From contig NZ_CP007032.1 of the NCBI RefSeq assembly GCF_000231405.2, positions 2,542,001-2,606,000 on the forward strand: 64,000 bases of DNA, given 5' to 3'. The DNA is from Desulfitobacterium metallireducens DSM 15288. Lineage in GTDB: Bacteria > Bacillota > Desulfitobacteriia > Desulfitobacteriales > Desulfitobacteriaceae. The notes under the pieces are model-generated. The model searched no databases, was not told where the DNA came from, and saw only the letters and a list, made by a program, of their open reading frames with translations. The translations under genes and the position numbers were made by a program. Numbering within the stretch: position 1 is the stretch's first letter; every line of letters starts with the position of its first letter. Below, piece after piece: positions 26,613 to 35,002 of this stretch.

Positions 26613-27002
26613 CTACTCTAAGCTATACCTTATCCATTCCCATAACCGCGGACCGAAAAGAATGACTCCAATGACCACCGACTGAAGGGCAGTCACCAAA
26701 ACTGCGCCTGCAGCAACATCTTTTGCCATTCCCGCAATCGGATGAAAATTTGGCTCCGCTAAATCCACAACAAGTTCGATAGCCGTGTTCATCACTTCAG
26801 CCGTAATTACACTTCCAATGGTGAGGACAAGTAAAACCACTTCTATCCGAGTAAGGTGACACCACCAGGCTGTAGCCAAAACAAGACTACCCGCAAAGAT
26901 ATGAAATTGGAGATGTTTTTGTGTTTTCGAGGAATAGAGAATTCCCCGGCTAGCCTGGCCGAGACTCCGCCAGAAGGAACGGGTTTTCTGATATTTCCCC
27001 AT
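26613..27002 (-). CDS. dgkA: Diacylglycerol kinase (undecaprenol kinase type)
   Basis: Small integral membrane kinase of 129 aa. In Gram-positives the DgkA type phosphorylates undecaprenol, feeding carrier lipid for wall synthesis. After a soluble N-terminus (RSFWRSLGQASRGILYSSKT) come three membrane helices. The signature VITAEVMNTAIELVVDL holds the catalytic Glu. The helix order and length are typical. It lies 13 nt downstream of ybeY, in the same run as pgpH and phoH. Confidence 0.94.
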   Translation of the reverse strand: MGKYQKTRSFWRSLGQASRGILYSSKTQKHLQFHIFAGSLVLATAWWCHLTRIEVVLLVLTIGSVITAEVMNTAIELVVDLAEPNFHPIAGMAKDVAAGAVLVTALQSVVIGVILFGPRLWEWIRYSLE

Positions 27003-27015
27003 GAATCCCCCACCC

Positions 27016-27492
27016 TTACTCTCTCAAGAGGCCAATTTGGTTCATGACCGTTTCTTCCTGGCGGCGCATCTCGGCTTTATCCTCTTCAGCTTCATGATCA
27101 TACCCGAGTAGATGTAAGGTTCCGTGTACGGCTAGGTACACCAGTTCCCGCTCAAAGGAATGCCCATATTCTTCAGCCTGTAATCTCGCTCTCTCCACAG
27201 AGATAATGATATCTCCCAAAATCTCATCCTCAAAATCGAGGATTTCAGGTTCTTCCTCTACCTCATCCTGGAGCGCAAACGAAAGCACATCGGTTGGGCG
27301 ATCGACTCCTCGGAACTCTCTGTTCAGCTCATGGATGCGTCGGTCATCAACGAGTGTAAGACTCACTTCAGCTTCTTCTGGGCCCTCAGCAACCCGAATG
27401 GCTTCCGAAATGCCCCGCTCAAAATAGCCTTGAATCCGTTCCCGCTCAACTTCGGGAATCGTCTGTTCTTCCCAATTGATATCTAATAACAA
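27016..27492 (-). CDS. ybeY: Endoribonuclease YbeY
   Basis: Zinc-dependent endoribonuclease in 16S rRNA maturation and ribosome quality control, 158 aa. The three-His site is intact in [18 protein letters not shown] (HGxxHLxGYDH). [12 protein letters not shown] is the other family signature. The start is assigned to TTG 27492, since no ATG is near the family start; it begins 16 nt after the pgpH stop. It sits between pgpH and dgkA, as in many Firmicutes. Confidence 0.96.
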   Translation of the reverse strand: MLLDINWEEQTIPEVERERIQGYFERGISEAIRVAEGPEEAEVSLTLVDDRRIHELNREFRGVDRPTDVLSFALQDEVEEEPEILDFEDEILGDIIISVERARLQAEEYGHSFERELVYLAVHGTLHLLGYDHEAEEDKAEMRRQEETVMNQIGLLRE

Positions 27493-27508
27493 ATTCTAGG
27501 AGTTACCC

Positions 27509-29806
27509 CTAAGGCAACTCCTCCCTCCCTTCGTTTTTAGGTTCATTATCCCTCTGGTTTGTTTCCTCTGAAGGATCCTCTAAAGTATATCCCTGGACAA
27601 CTTCTTTAGAATCCTCTTCTTCCTTAATCGGCTCACTTTCCGTCGCACCCGCAAGTACGGGCAGTGATTCCTCCGTTTTCTGAGGGAGGTCCGGATATTC
27701 AACGCGGGAATGGAATATTCCCGTCAGGACTCGCACAAAAGCGGTTGCAATCTTATCCAGGTCGCGGAAGGTCAGATTGCTTTGATTGAGTTGATCATTA
27801 TTAAGCTTGTCCTTAATAATTTTCCGAACCAATCCTTCAATTCGTCCTGGAGTGGCTTGCTTCATCGAACGGACGGCTGCCTCAATGCTATCCGCAAGCA
27901 TGACCAGAGCCGCTTCTTTGGTTTGAGGTCGCGGTCCTTCATAATGAAATGTTTCTTCCTGAATTTCAGGGTTATCTTCAACTGCTTTATGATAAAAGAA
28001 GCTGACTATGCTGTCTCCATGGTGTTGCGAAATAATATCTTGAATCGATTGAGGTAATTTTTCCTCTTTCGCCATTTCCAACCCATCTTTAATATGGGAG
28101 GTAATGATCAGTGCACTTAACGTAGGAGCAATTTTATCATGAGGGTTATCCTGAGCAAATTGATTTTCAATAAAGAAATAGGGGCGTTTGAGCTTCCCGA
28201 TATCATGATACATCGCTCCGACACGTACCAAAATCGCATCGGCTTCAACTTCTTCAGCAGCTGCTTCCGCCAGATTGCCAACAAGGATACTGTGATGATA
28301 GGTCCCCGGAGCCTCCACCAGTAAACGTTTAAGGAGGGGACGATTAGGATTGGAAAGTTCCAACAAACGGATACCAGACGTAATATGGAAAGCCGCTTCA
28401 AACCAATGCAGTGTTCCAACCGTGAGAACAGATGAACCCAGTCCATTCACTACGCCAAGTATAACGCCCACAAGCCATACTGTAGGACTCATCCCTGAAG
28501 TCAGAGCGATTGCACTGACCGATATGATATTTACTGCAGAGATAAATAAGCCGGCACGCGCTAAATCTGACCGCTGACTTAAACGTGAAACACTATATAC
28601 GCCAATAACTCCACTAAATAAAGCCACAATAGCCACTTGTAAACCATAAGAAGTGGTCACAATGGGATCCGCCAAAATTCCAACGAAGACCGCTAAAATA
28701 ATGGAACTTAAAACCGCCGTCTCTGGATCCACTAAAATTGCAATCGTCATCGTTGCCCAAGCTGTAGGTATGAGGATCCCCACTAGCGCATTAAATTGGG
28801 AACCTCCAAGATTTAAAGCCACAATTCCTTTCCCAATAAGCAAGACCAGGACTATACTCAACCCGACTAAAATCATTTTAGGAAACAGTTGTGAAATATG
28901 TCGTCGGTACTGACGCGCATAAAGTATCATCGATAACATACTGATTAAAACGATCAGGAGAATTCCGGCAACAGAACGCCAAGGTGAAAGGGTTTCCACC
29001 AATCCATAAGACGCTAAAACTCGCATCACATTCTCGTCCACAATCTCACCGGGCCCGACAATTTTCTGGCCCACTTTATAACTATGCACTTCAAGTTTTA
29101 CTGAAGCGCGAGCAGCTTGTCGTAAATTTCCGGTCGCCGTTTCATCTACCAGTAACGTTTGCTGCGTGATCTTAGATTCCACAAAGGTTCTCAAGAAGGT
29201 CTTAAAGTCATCCGTCAAAGGCGCTTTATTAATATCCTGCTTCATTCGATCACGAAGGGTCGCAACTTCATTGGCGTCATGCGCTCCAGTATCACTTCCC
29301 CTAGCATTCCCCATAATAATTTGGGTGGCAATTTGCTCCTTTTCATCAAGAAGTTGAGGAGAGGATTGAACTAAACTTGTCAAAACCCCATCCGTTAAAG
29401 CCGCAAAGGGGATCGTTTGACGAAGCTTGCTAATCTTGGCCGGATTCTCTTCTTGACTATTAACCGATTCCCCAAGCGCGATAAACGCTTTACTTAAATC
29501 CTTAGCCACACTGGAAAGATAATCTTCATCCGGTATATAAACGGGTTTGACTGCTTGAGCTGCTGCATCCTGATCGCGCCGATATTTATCATAGTCCTCA
29601 ATATCTTTTGCCCAAGGTGCCTTAATCAGTTGTGGACTGGGATCTCCCAAATCGATATTCAATCTCGAAGTAAAAAGTCCAGAAGATAACAAAAAGGTAA
29701 ATAGCAGAAAATACACCACAGCGGCAATCAGGGGCTGCCAAGTGGTGTTTTTCTTGAAATCAGCTAAATCTTTTAATGGCCTTAGTTCTCTAATCTTCAA
29801 ATACAT
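27509..29806 (-). CDS. pgpH: 7TM-HD phosphohydrolase, PgpH-type c-di-AMP phosphodiesterase
   Basis: Membrane protein of 765 aa. Listeria PgpH, the characterised member, hydrolyses c-di-AMP with its HD domain. An N-terminal helix (VVYFLLFTFLLSSGLF, about 31-46) leads to a 7TMR-HDED extracytoplasmic domain (about 50-290). Seven membrane helices (about 295-490) and the cytoplasmic HD domain follow. The domain shows APGTYHHSILVGNLAEAAAE, MYHDIGKLKRPYFFIENQ (HD) and IITSHIKDG with ISQHHGDS. The C-terminal 60 residues are acidic and low in complexity. It lies between phoH and ybeY, its usual place (B. subtilis yqfF). Confidence 0.93.
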   Translation of the reverse strand: MYLKIRELRPLKDLADFKKNTTWQPLIAAVVYFLLFTFLLSSGLFTSRLNIDLGDPSPQLIKAPWAKDIEDYDKYRRDQDAAAQAVKPVYIPDEDYLSSVAKDLSKAFIALGESVNSQEENPAKISKLRQTIPFAALTDGVLTSLVQSSPQLLDEKEQIATQIIMGNARGSDTGAHDANEVATLRDRMKQDINKAPLTDDFKTFLRTFVESKITQQTLLVDETATGNLRQAARASVKLEVHSYKVGQKIVGPGEIVDENVMRVLASYGLVETLSPWRSVAGILLIVLISMLSMILYARQYRRHISQLFPKMILVGLSIVLVLLIGKGIVALNLGGSQFNALVGILIPTAWATMTIAILVDPETAVLSSIILAVFVGILADPIVTTSYGLQVAIVALFSGVIGVYSVSRLSQRSDLARAGLFISAVNIISVSAIALTSGMSPTVWLVGVILGVVNGLGSSVLTVGTLHWFEAAFHITSGIRLLELSNPNRPLLKRLLVEAPGTYHHSILVGNLAEAAAEEVEADAILVRVGAMYHDIGKLKRPYFFIENQFAQDNPHDKIAPTLSALIITSHIKDGLEMAKEEKLPQSIQDIISQHHGDSIVSFFYHKAVEDNPEIQEETFHYEGPRPQTKEAALVMLADSIEAAVRSMKQATPGRIEGLVRKIIKDKLNNDQLNQSNLTFRDLDKIATAFVRVLTGIFHSRVEYPDLPQKTEESLPVLAGATESEPIKEEEDSKEVVQGYTLEDPSEETNQRDNEPKNEGREELP

Positions 29807-29827
29807 CCTTCTTTCACGAACGGGATT

Positions 29828-30805
29828 CTAGGAACGATCCCGCCGGCCTTCTCTTGCTTCCATTTGTTCATAGGCCTGGATAATTTTTTGCACCAGAGGA
29901 TTACGAACAACATCGGCCGCTGTAAAGTAATGGAAAGAAATATCAGGAATATTCTTTAAAATGTTTTGCACTTCAACCAGTCCTGAATAATGGCCCCGCG
30001 GTAAATCGACTTGGGTGATATCCCCAGTCACAACCGCCTGAGAAGCGAAACCTAACCGAGTTAAAAACATCTTCATTTGTTCAGGTGTCGTATTTTGAGC
30101 TTCATCCAGAATAATAAACGAATCATCCAACGTTCGACCTCGCATATAAGCAAGCGGCGCGATTTCAATTGTTCCTTTTTCAATATACCGTTGAACCGTC
30201 TCGGGACCTAAAAGATCGTACAAGGCATCATAAAGAGGCCGAAGATAGGGATCGATTTTTTCCTGAAGATCACCCGGCAAAAAGCCCAATTTCTCCCCTG
30301 CTTCAACAGCTGGACGCGTAAGCACGATTCGATTGACCTCCTTGGCCCGTAGAGCGCGCACCGCCATGACGACGGCCAAATACGTTTTGCCCGTTCCTGC
30401 TGGACCTATGCCAAAAACAATGGTGTTTTTATCAATCGATTCAAGATAATCCGCCTGTCCTAAGGTTTTTGCCTTGATCGGCCGCCCCCGGTGAGTCGTC
30501 GCAAAAACTTTAGCAAGCGTATCCGCCATTCCTGAATCTTGTCCCTCTTCAACCTGGGAAATGATATATGAAACATCAGTTGGGTTTAAATTATGGCCTT
30601 GTCGGATCATTGAAAGAAGCTCCTTGACCGCTTTCTCCGTCTTGTCCACTTCTTTCATCTCACCGCTGATGACCATTTCTCCCCCGCGAACAATACAACG
30701 CCCTCCTAGACGTTCTTCTAAAAGACGTAAATGGGCATCTTCTAATCCCAGTAAATTCATTTCTTCAGCAGTATTGTTCAAAATAAGCTTTGATTCTTTC
30801 GTCAA
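29828..30805 (-). CDS. phoH: PhoH-family ATPase
   Basis: Cytoplasmic P-loop ATPase of 325 aa, linked to RNA metabolism in several bacteria though its precise role is unsettled. An N-terminal KH-like segment (LEERLGGRCIVRGGEMVISG) precedes the PhoH domain. Walker A is GIGPAGTGKTYLAVVMAVRA near residue 135, and Walker B is DDSFIILDEAQNTTPEQMKM, with FLTRLGFASQAVVTGDITQ after it. The start is TTG 30805, seven bases after GGAGG. It is preceded by yqfC-yqfD and followed by pgpH and ybeY. Confidence 0.96.
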   Translation of the reverse strand: MTKESKLILNNTAEEMNLLGLEDAHLRLLEERLGGRCIVRGGEMVISGEMKEVDKTEKAVKELLSMIRQGHNLNPTDVSYIISQVEEGQDSGMADTLAKVFATTHRGRPIKAKTLGQADYLESIDKNTIVFGIGPAGTGKTYLAVVMAVRALRAKEVNRIVLTRPAVEAGEKLGFLPGDLQEKIDPYLRPLYDALYDLLGPETVQRYIEKGTIEIAPLAYMRGRTLDDSFIILDEAQNTTPEQMKMFLTRLGFASQAVVTGDITQVDLPRGHYSGLVEVQNILKNIPDISFHYFTAADVVRNPLVQKIIQAYEQMEAREGRRDRS

Positions 30806-30819
30806 TCTTTCGCCTCCAT

Positions 30820-32034
30820 TTACGGATTCGGATACACCGCTAAATCTTCATAGGTTTCTGTTTCTACGCGAACTCGCTCCATTCCATCACTGGTAGCTAA
30901 GACCCGCACCCGCTCTTCAATGATACTAGCCCCTGGGGAAATCTTTGATAATATTTCATCTTTGGCCTGTTTCTCGGCAATCTGTTGAGCTTCTTCTTTA
31001 ATTCGTTCAAAATGCACGGTCTCTAATTCTTTATAGGTAATGGATAGTATTTCGACAGGGAAATGCCAATTCCTCCCGAACGTATAAGCGTGAATCTTAA
31101 CTTCTTTCGTCACTTGATCAAACGGCGATTCGGGTGTTGTTACCATTATGACACGGTTACCGAATTTTATACCCCAGCCTTTAGCACTCCGTCCACTCTC
31201 TTCGATCTTATCTTCACTCAAAGGGACTGTTGCTTCAGATGTATACCAAACACGAGCCCGAGCAAACCCTTTCGCGGCAGGAATCGCTTGAGGCAGGGTT
31301 GGATTAGGCTTCGAAGCAATACCCGGTTTAGGCTGAGCCGTCGGATTATCTAGACTCACTGGAGCCTCAATTAAAACCTGACCTGCTTTCACCGTTTCCC
31401 CTTCGTGAACTAAGGGAGTTCCCTGAATAACCATCAATTCGTGAATGATTCCTGTCTTGTTCGCGACAAGATTTCCGCGTTCGGTCTGTACGACGGGTCG
31501 TATTTTTTCTTTAACATTAATATTTATTCGCGTTCCTTGATGCTCAATTCCGATCCAGGCGGCATCCGGAAATTCTTCCACTAAAGCTTTAACAATTTCA
31601 CGAGTATTCACATCTTTTTGCCAAACCCAGGTTTTAAGTCCGTGCATTTCAGCGCTTTGCAGAAGCTGTTCCTCTGGAATCATCTTAACTCCCGTCACTT
31701 GAATCGATAATACCATTTGGGATAGAGCAATAAGGCTCATTCCAATAATGAAAATCCCTGCCATCAACGTTTTTCTACGCCACCACCGAAGGGCAATGAA
31801 AGGCCAACCATACTTTGCGAGAATATGGATTCGAGTATGGGTATGACGAGCGGCATGACGCAATTTCTTAAAATCCTCAATACTCACCTGAGCTTTAAGC
31901 CCTCGTTCCGATTTCTGAGTTTTATAGAAAACAACACCATCCCGAATCCCTTCATTAACAAAGCGAGCGAGTTGATCTCCGCGCGCAGCAAAGATGACCC
32001 GTCCATGATAAAAGGGGCCAAACTTCACAAGCAT
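30820..32034 (-). CDS. yqfD: Sporulation protein YqfD
   Basis: Membrane protein of 404 aa expressed during sporulation in Bacillus, where yqfC and yqfD are sigma-E dependent. It has one clear membrane helix (about 89-111, TLMAGIFIIGMSLIALSQM), a POTRA/FtsQ-like segment next to it (IQVTGVKMIPEEQLLQSAEM), and a large extracytoplasmic region with a basic end. Its ATG overlaps the yqfC stop (TAATG), so the two are coupled. Molecular role unknown. Confidence 0.92.
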   Translation of the reverse strand: MLVKFGPFYHGRVIFAARGDQLARFVNEGIRDGVVFYKTQKSERGLKAQVSIEDFKKLRHAARHTHTRIHILAKYGWPFIALRWWRRKTLMAGIFIIGMSLIALSQMVLSIQVTGVKMIPEEQLLQSAEMHGLKTWVWQKDVNTREIVKALVEEFPDAAWIGIEHQGTRININVKEKIRPVVQTERGNLVANKTGIIHELMVIQGTPLVHEGETVKAGQVLIEAPVSLDNPTAQPKPGIASKPNPTLPQAIPAAKGFARARVWYTSEATVPLSEDKIEESGRSAKGWGIKFGNRVIMVTTPESPFDQVTKEVKIHAYTFGRNWHFPVEILSITYKELETVHFERIKEEAQQIAEKQAKDEILSKISPGASIIEERVRVLATSDGMERVRVETETYEDLAVYPNP

Positions 32035-32315
32035 TAGCCTTCACTCCCTCCCTGAAACGTGAGAGAATCGAGCTCACCCTCGATACGCAGTTCTGTCGCC
32101 AGAACCGTCTTTAAGATAAAGCCGCGACCCGTTAAACAGAGTTCCCCTTCAAGCGTACTTAAACGGATTTCCTCAGTCGTAAACTCCACGATGTCCTGAT
32201 AATTTTCGACCAGAACCTCCTGGCGTCCAGTTATCGTTATCTTTGGGCCGTTGCCTGCGACATCCGGCGGAAAATCTAAAGCTTCTCCTACATTCTTTGA
32301 AAGTTTATCAAACAT
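32034..32315 (-). CDS. yqfC: Sporulation protein YqfC
   Basis: A 93-residue protein of the YqfC/YabP family, with spore-coat or sporulation association. The YabP-like core reads PKITITGRQEVLVENYQDI, FTTEEIRLSTLEGELCLTG and RGFILKTVLATELRIEG, with strands that would form a small beta-rich fold. It starts the minus-strand run yqfC-yqfD-phoH-pgpH-ybeY. The last base of its stop overlaps the yqfD start. Family placement is solid; the function is not known beyond sporulation. Confidence 0.9.
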   Translation of the reverse strand: MFDKLSKNVGEALDFPPDVAGNGPKITITGRQEVLVENYQDIVEFTTEEIRLSTLEGELCLTGRGFILKTVLATELRIEGELDSLTFQGGSEG

Positions 32316-32403
32316 AGAAAGACTCCTCCCTTCTAAACCATGTTTATGAAGAGAAGAGTCAAATTAGTCCAAGCCTGTGGGACAAAATCGTTCTTGTTAT
32401 GAA

Positions 32404-33093
32404 TCACTCCCTATAGTAATCTTCTTTTTCTTTTGAAGAAGCATCTTGATAATGCGTAATTGTGACCCCTTCTAAACTTCCAATTTCAAGGATCACTTGC
32501 TTCATATCCGTTTTATCTGAAGCGCTTAACTTAAATGCAACTGGAATATCTTTTGAATTTTTAATGGGGAGGATTGAAACATGTTTTATAACTATTCCAT
32601 TATTTTCGATGATCGTTCCAATTTCCTTAAGTTTAAATTCATTCGATATTTTTAGCCTTAATACTCGATGATGTCTATAGATGATCTTTTCCCAGAAACC
32701 ATCAAGTATTAAAAATACAAGAAATGTAGTAACTAAGGCTGAAATATACATACCACTTCCTGCAGCCATACCAATCGCTGCTACTACCCAAATACTCGCT
32801 GCCGTTGTTAATCCTTTTACGGTTGGTCCTTCATGTATGATTGTCCCTGCTCCCAAGAAGCCTATCCCTGTTACAATATTTGACATAATCCGTCCAGGGT
32901 CTTGATTTACTGTATCAAAGGATTTAAAAGCGTATACAGAAATAACGGTTACCAATGCTGAACCGAGTGCAACCAACATATGCGTTCTTATCCCAGCGGG
33001 TTTATTTATTTTTTCTCGTTGCCAGCCAACAATTCCACCCAGGATACACGCTAATATCAATTTTAGAGCAATTTCATAGTCGTAAGTCATCAA
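32404..33093 (-). CDS. MgtC/SapB-family membrane protein
   Basis: Inner membrane protein of 229 aa. MgtC-like proteins are linked to Mg2+ limitation, acid stress and F-ATPase control in other bacteria. The hydrophobic N-terminal two-thirds carry the family motifs IVGWQREKINKPAGIRTHML, ALGSALVTVISVYAF, DPGRIMSNIVTGIGFLGAGT and VKGLTTAASIWVVAAIGMA. The C-terminal 80 residues (RVLRLKISNEFKLKEIGTII ... LEGVTITHYQD) resemble the ACT-like tail. It is a single gene with no partner; no Mg2+ riboswitch was recognised upstream. Confidence 0.93.
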   Translation of the reverse strand: MMTYDYEIALKLILACILGGIVGWQREKINKPAGIRTHMLVALGSALVTVISVYAFKSFDTVNQDPGRIMSNIVTGIGFLGAGTIIHEGPTVKGLTTAASIWVVAAIGMAAGSGMYISALVTTFLVFLILDGFWEKIIYRHHRVLRLKISNEFKLKEIGTIIENNGIVIKHVSILPIKNSKDIPVAFKLSASDKTDMKQVILEIGSLEGVTITHYQDASSKEKEDYYRE

Positions 33094-33237
33094 TCAAAAC
33101 ACCTACTTCAATCTATATTAATATTATAGCAAATAAAATATACTCCGTCATATTATATAAATCCTAACATCATTTCAGCAAATCAGGAAATACTGTTTAG
33201 CGTAGATAAATATGATCACTATAAGGAGGCGTTCTTT

Positions 33238-33393
33238 TTGAGCAAAGATGAAGCAAGAAGAGAAGAGTTAACCCATAAATTTCCTGATGTGGACCAGCAT
33301 TTTCAAGAAATCAAGAAAGAGATCTATGAGCCTCAAATCGATCGATTAGGGGAAACTAAGAAGGAACAAAAAGGACGAGATAAAAATCAATAA
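33238..33393 (+). CDS. Small charged protein of unknown function (51 aa)
   Basis: Frame TTG 33238 to TAA 33391-33393, with AAGGAGG eight bases before the TTG. The predicted peptide starts MSKDEARREELTHKFPDVDQ and is rich in Lys, Glu, Arg and Gln, with no membrane segment or cysteine. It is divergent from mgtC and convergent with the FTR1 gene, sharing a terminator with the latter. I do not recognise the family. A good ribosome site, a separate terminator and charged but non-repetitive composition make it plausible. Confidence 0.6.
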   Translation: MSKDEARREELTHKFPDVDQHFQEIKKEIYEPQIDRLGETKKEQKGRDKNQ

Positions 33394-33417
33394 AGCCGAA
33401 GTTAATTGTTCCAATAA

Positions 33418-33443
33418 AAAAGGAGAGCTATATGCTCTCCTTT
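33418..33443. terminator. Bidirectional terminator for FTR1 and the 51-aa ORF
   Basis: 10-bp stem AAAGGAGAGC/GCTCTCCTTT with TTTTTATT following in minus sense and a short T run on the plus strand. Confidence 0.88.
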
Positions 33444-33446
33444 GAA

Positions 33447-34262
33447 TTACCCCTGACTCCTCACTGACTTAGCGGGCTTAAAATAAGCGACTAACGCTGG
33501 GATTAAATAAATCAAATACGTTGTAACCAATACGATATTCGGATTGTCTCTGTAGCCAAAGATTGCCTTGAGTAAACTACCGGCCGTAGAGTCTTGGCTC
33601 AGGAGGGCTTGAGTATTCCAGACCTTGAACCCTTCGCCAATCCAACCCACTTCTTGGAAAGCATGTATCCCATTAGAAGCAAGACCGGCGGCCATGAAGA
33701 TTAACAACAAACTCATCACATTAAAGAACGCCTTGAGAGGTAAACGATGAGTTCCTCGATAGATTACATAGCCAACAATCGCAGACAACCCAAATCCAAG
33801 GATCGTTCCTTCCCAAATTTGACCTCCAGTTGAGGTTTGAGCTGCTCCAGAAATAAAGAGAACCGTTTCAATACCTTCTCGTATAACCGTTACAAAGGCT
33901 AAGGTAGCCAGTGTCCAACCCGAACCGTGTTTTAACGCGTCCTGTACCTTTAACTTAAGTGAACCGCTTAAATCTGCACTTTGGCGTTTCATCCAGAGAG
34001 TCATCCACGTCAAAATAACGACCGCTACAAGCATAAAGGTTCCTTCTAATATCTCCTGAAAATCTCCCATTTCCGTCTTTCCTAGGACAAAAAAAATGAC
34101 TACACCTGTAAGAAGACTCACTAGTGCGGCCGCTGCTGTACCCAGCCACACCTTACCTGAAGCACGAGATGCACCAAGTTGTTTAAGATACGCTAATATA
34201 ATCGCCAAAATGATTGAGATTTCTACCCCTTCACGCAGAGTAATAATAAACGTACTGAACAT
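33447..34262 (-). CDS. FTR1/EfeU-family iron permease
   Basis: High-affinity iron permease of 271 aa from ATG 34262; the SD AGAGGAG fits this ATG better than the GTG nine bases upstream. Seven hydrophobic segments are visible. The two REGxE iron-binding motifs are intact: FIITLREGVEISIILAI at the N-terminus and TVIREGIETVLFISGA near residue 140. EfeU usually works with EfeO and EfeB, but neither is next to it; the downstream hydrogenase is a separate unit. A Fur box sits on its promoter, so iron starvation should induce it. Confidence 0.93.
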   Translation of the reverse strand: MFSTFIITLREGVEISIILAIILAYLKQLGASRASGKVWLGTAAAALVSLLTGVVIFFVLGKTEMGDFQEILEGTFMLVAVVILTWMTLWMKRQSADLSGSLKLKVQDALKHGSGWTLATLAFVTVIREGIETVLFISGAAQTSTGGQIWEGTILGFGLSAIVGYVIYRGTHRLPLKAFFNVMSLLLIFMAAGLASNGIHAFQEVGWIGEGFKVWNTQALLSQDSTAGSLLKAIFGYRDNPNIVLVTTYLIYLIPALVAYFKPAKSVRSQG

Positions 34263-34378
34263 GTATCTCACTTCTCCTCTAGCTTCTTTTAAATTTCATC
34301 TCGATTTTCGATGAACACTTGATCATATTACGGATCCTGCCGCGGTTCAGAATCCTTCTTATGTTTCTCGGGATTATT

Positions 34379-34429
34379 GATAATGATTATCACTATCATT
34401 CATTATACTGAGAATGCACTGTATGTCAA
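34379..34429 (-). promoter_or_regulatory. Fur-controlled promoter of the FTR1 gene
   Basis: -35 TTGACA (34424-34429), 16-bp spacer, -10 TATAAT (34402-34407). Immediately downstream is GATAATGATTATCACTATC (34379-34397), very close to the 19-bp Fur consensus. Iron-loaded Fur would block this promoter. Confidence 0.9.
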
Positions 34430-34463
34430 GTATTCCTTATCATTTTACTCGGAATTATTTAAC

Positions 34464-34488
34464 TAAAAAAAGCGGGGACACCCCCGCT
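34464..34488 (-). terminator. Terminator of the hydrogenase operon
   Basis: 7-bp GC stem AGCGGGG/CCCCGCT (34471-34488) followed by a T7 tract in minus sense, 20 bp after the hyfI stop. Confidence 0.9.
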
Positions 34489-34508
34489 CTCAAGACACAA
34501 TTTATGAT

Positions 34509-34973
34509 CTATTTCTTAAGGCTCTTTACTGTCAGGAGAACCCGCAAAATCTCTTCTGGAGATGGCGGACAACCCGGGATCTCAACTTGGACAGGTAAGA
34601 CCTCCCCAATTCCCCCGTTTGTTGCATAAGCTTCCTTGAACACGCCACCATTAATCGCACAATCTCCGACGGCGATCACCTGCTTCGGATGAGGTGTTGC
34701 TTCATAGGTTGCTGCCGCGGCCTGGAGGAGCTGAGTCGTCATGGGTCCAGTACACATCAAAAGATCAGCATGCCTTGGAGACGCGACAAAATCAAAGCCA
34801 TACTGTTGGAGATCATAGATTGAATTTAATAAGGCCCCCATCTCCCAGTCACATCCGTTACAGGATCCGCAATCTAAATGCCGAATATGCAAAGACTGAT
34901 TCGTCCTGCCTGCTTCACTTTGTCTTTCCGTCAGTCGGCCTGTTTTTAGACTCCGCTTTAATAACTTCCACAT
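34509..34973 (-). CDS. hyfI: [NiFe]-hydrogenase small subunit, HyfI/NuoB type
   Basis: Iron-sulfur subunit of 154 aa that passes electrons to or from the NiFe site; related to complex I NuoB. The ligands for the proximal [4Fe-4S] cluster are in place: LDCGSCNGCDWE, the Cys in LLMCTGPMT, VGDCAINGG and EIPGCPPSPEE. The N-terminus is short and lacks extra ferredoxin sites. It is the last gene of the cluster. With no HyfH or HyfA nearby, this may be the only visible Fe-S electron entry in the operon. Confidence 0.93.
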   Translation of the reverse strand: MWKLLKRSLKTGRLTERQSEAGRTNQSLHIRHLDCGSCNGCDWEMGALLNSIYDLQQYGFDFVASPRHADLLMCTGPMTTQLLQAAAATYEATPHPKQVIAVGDCAINGGVFKEAYATNGGIGEVLPVQVEIPGCPPSPEEILRVLLTVKSLKK

Positions 34974-35002
34974 CTCTTTTTCTCCTATACACGTTGTTCA
35001 TT

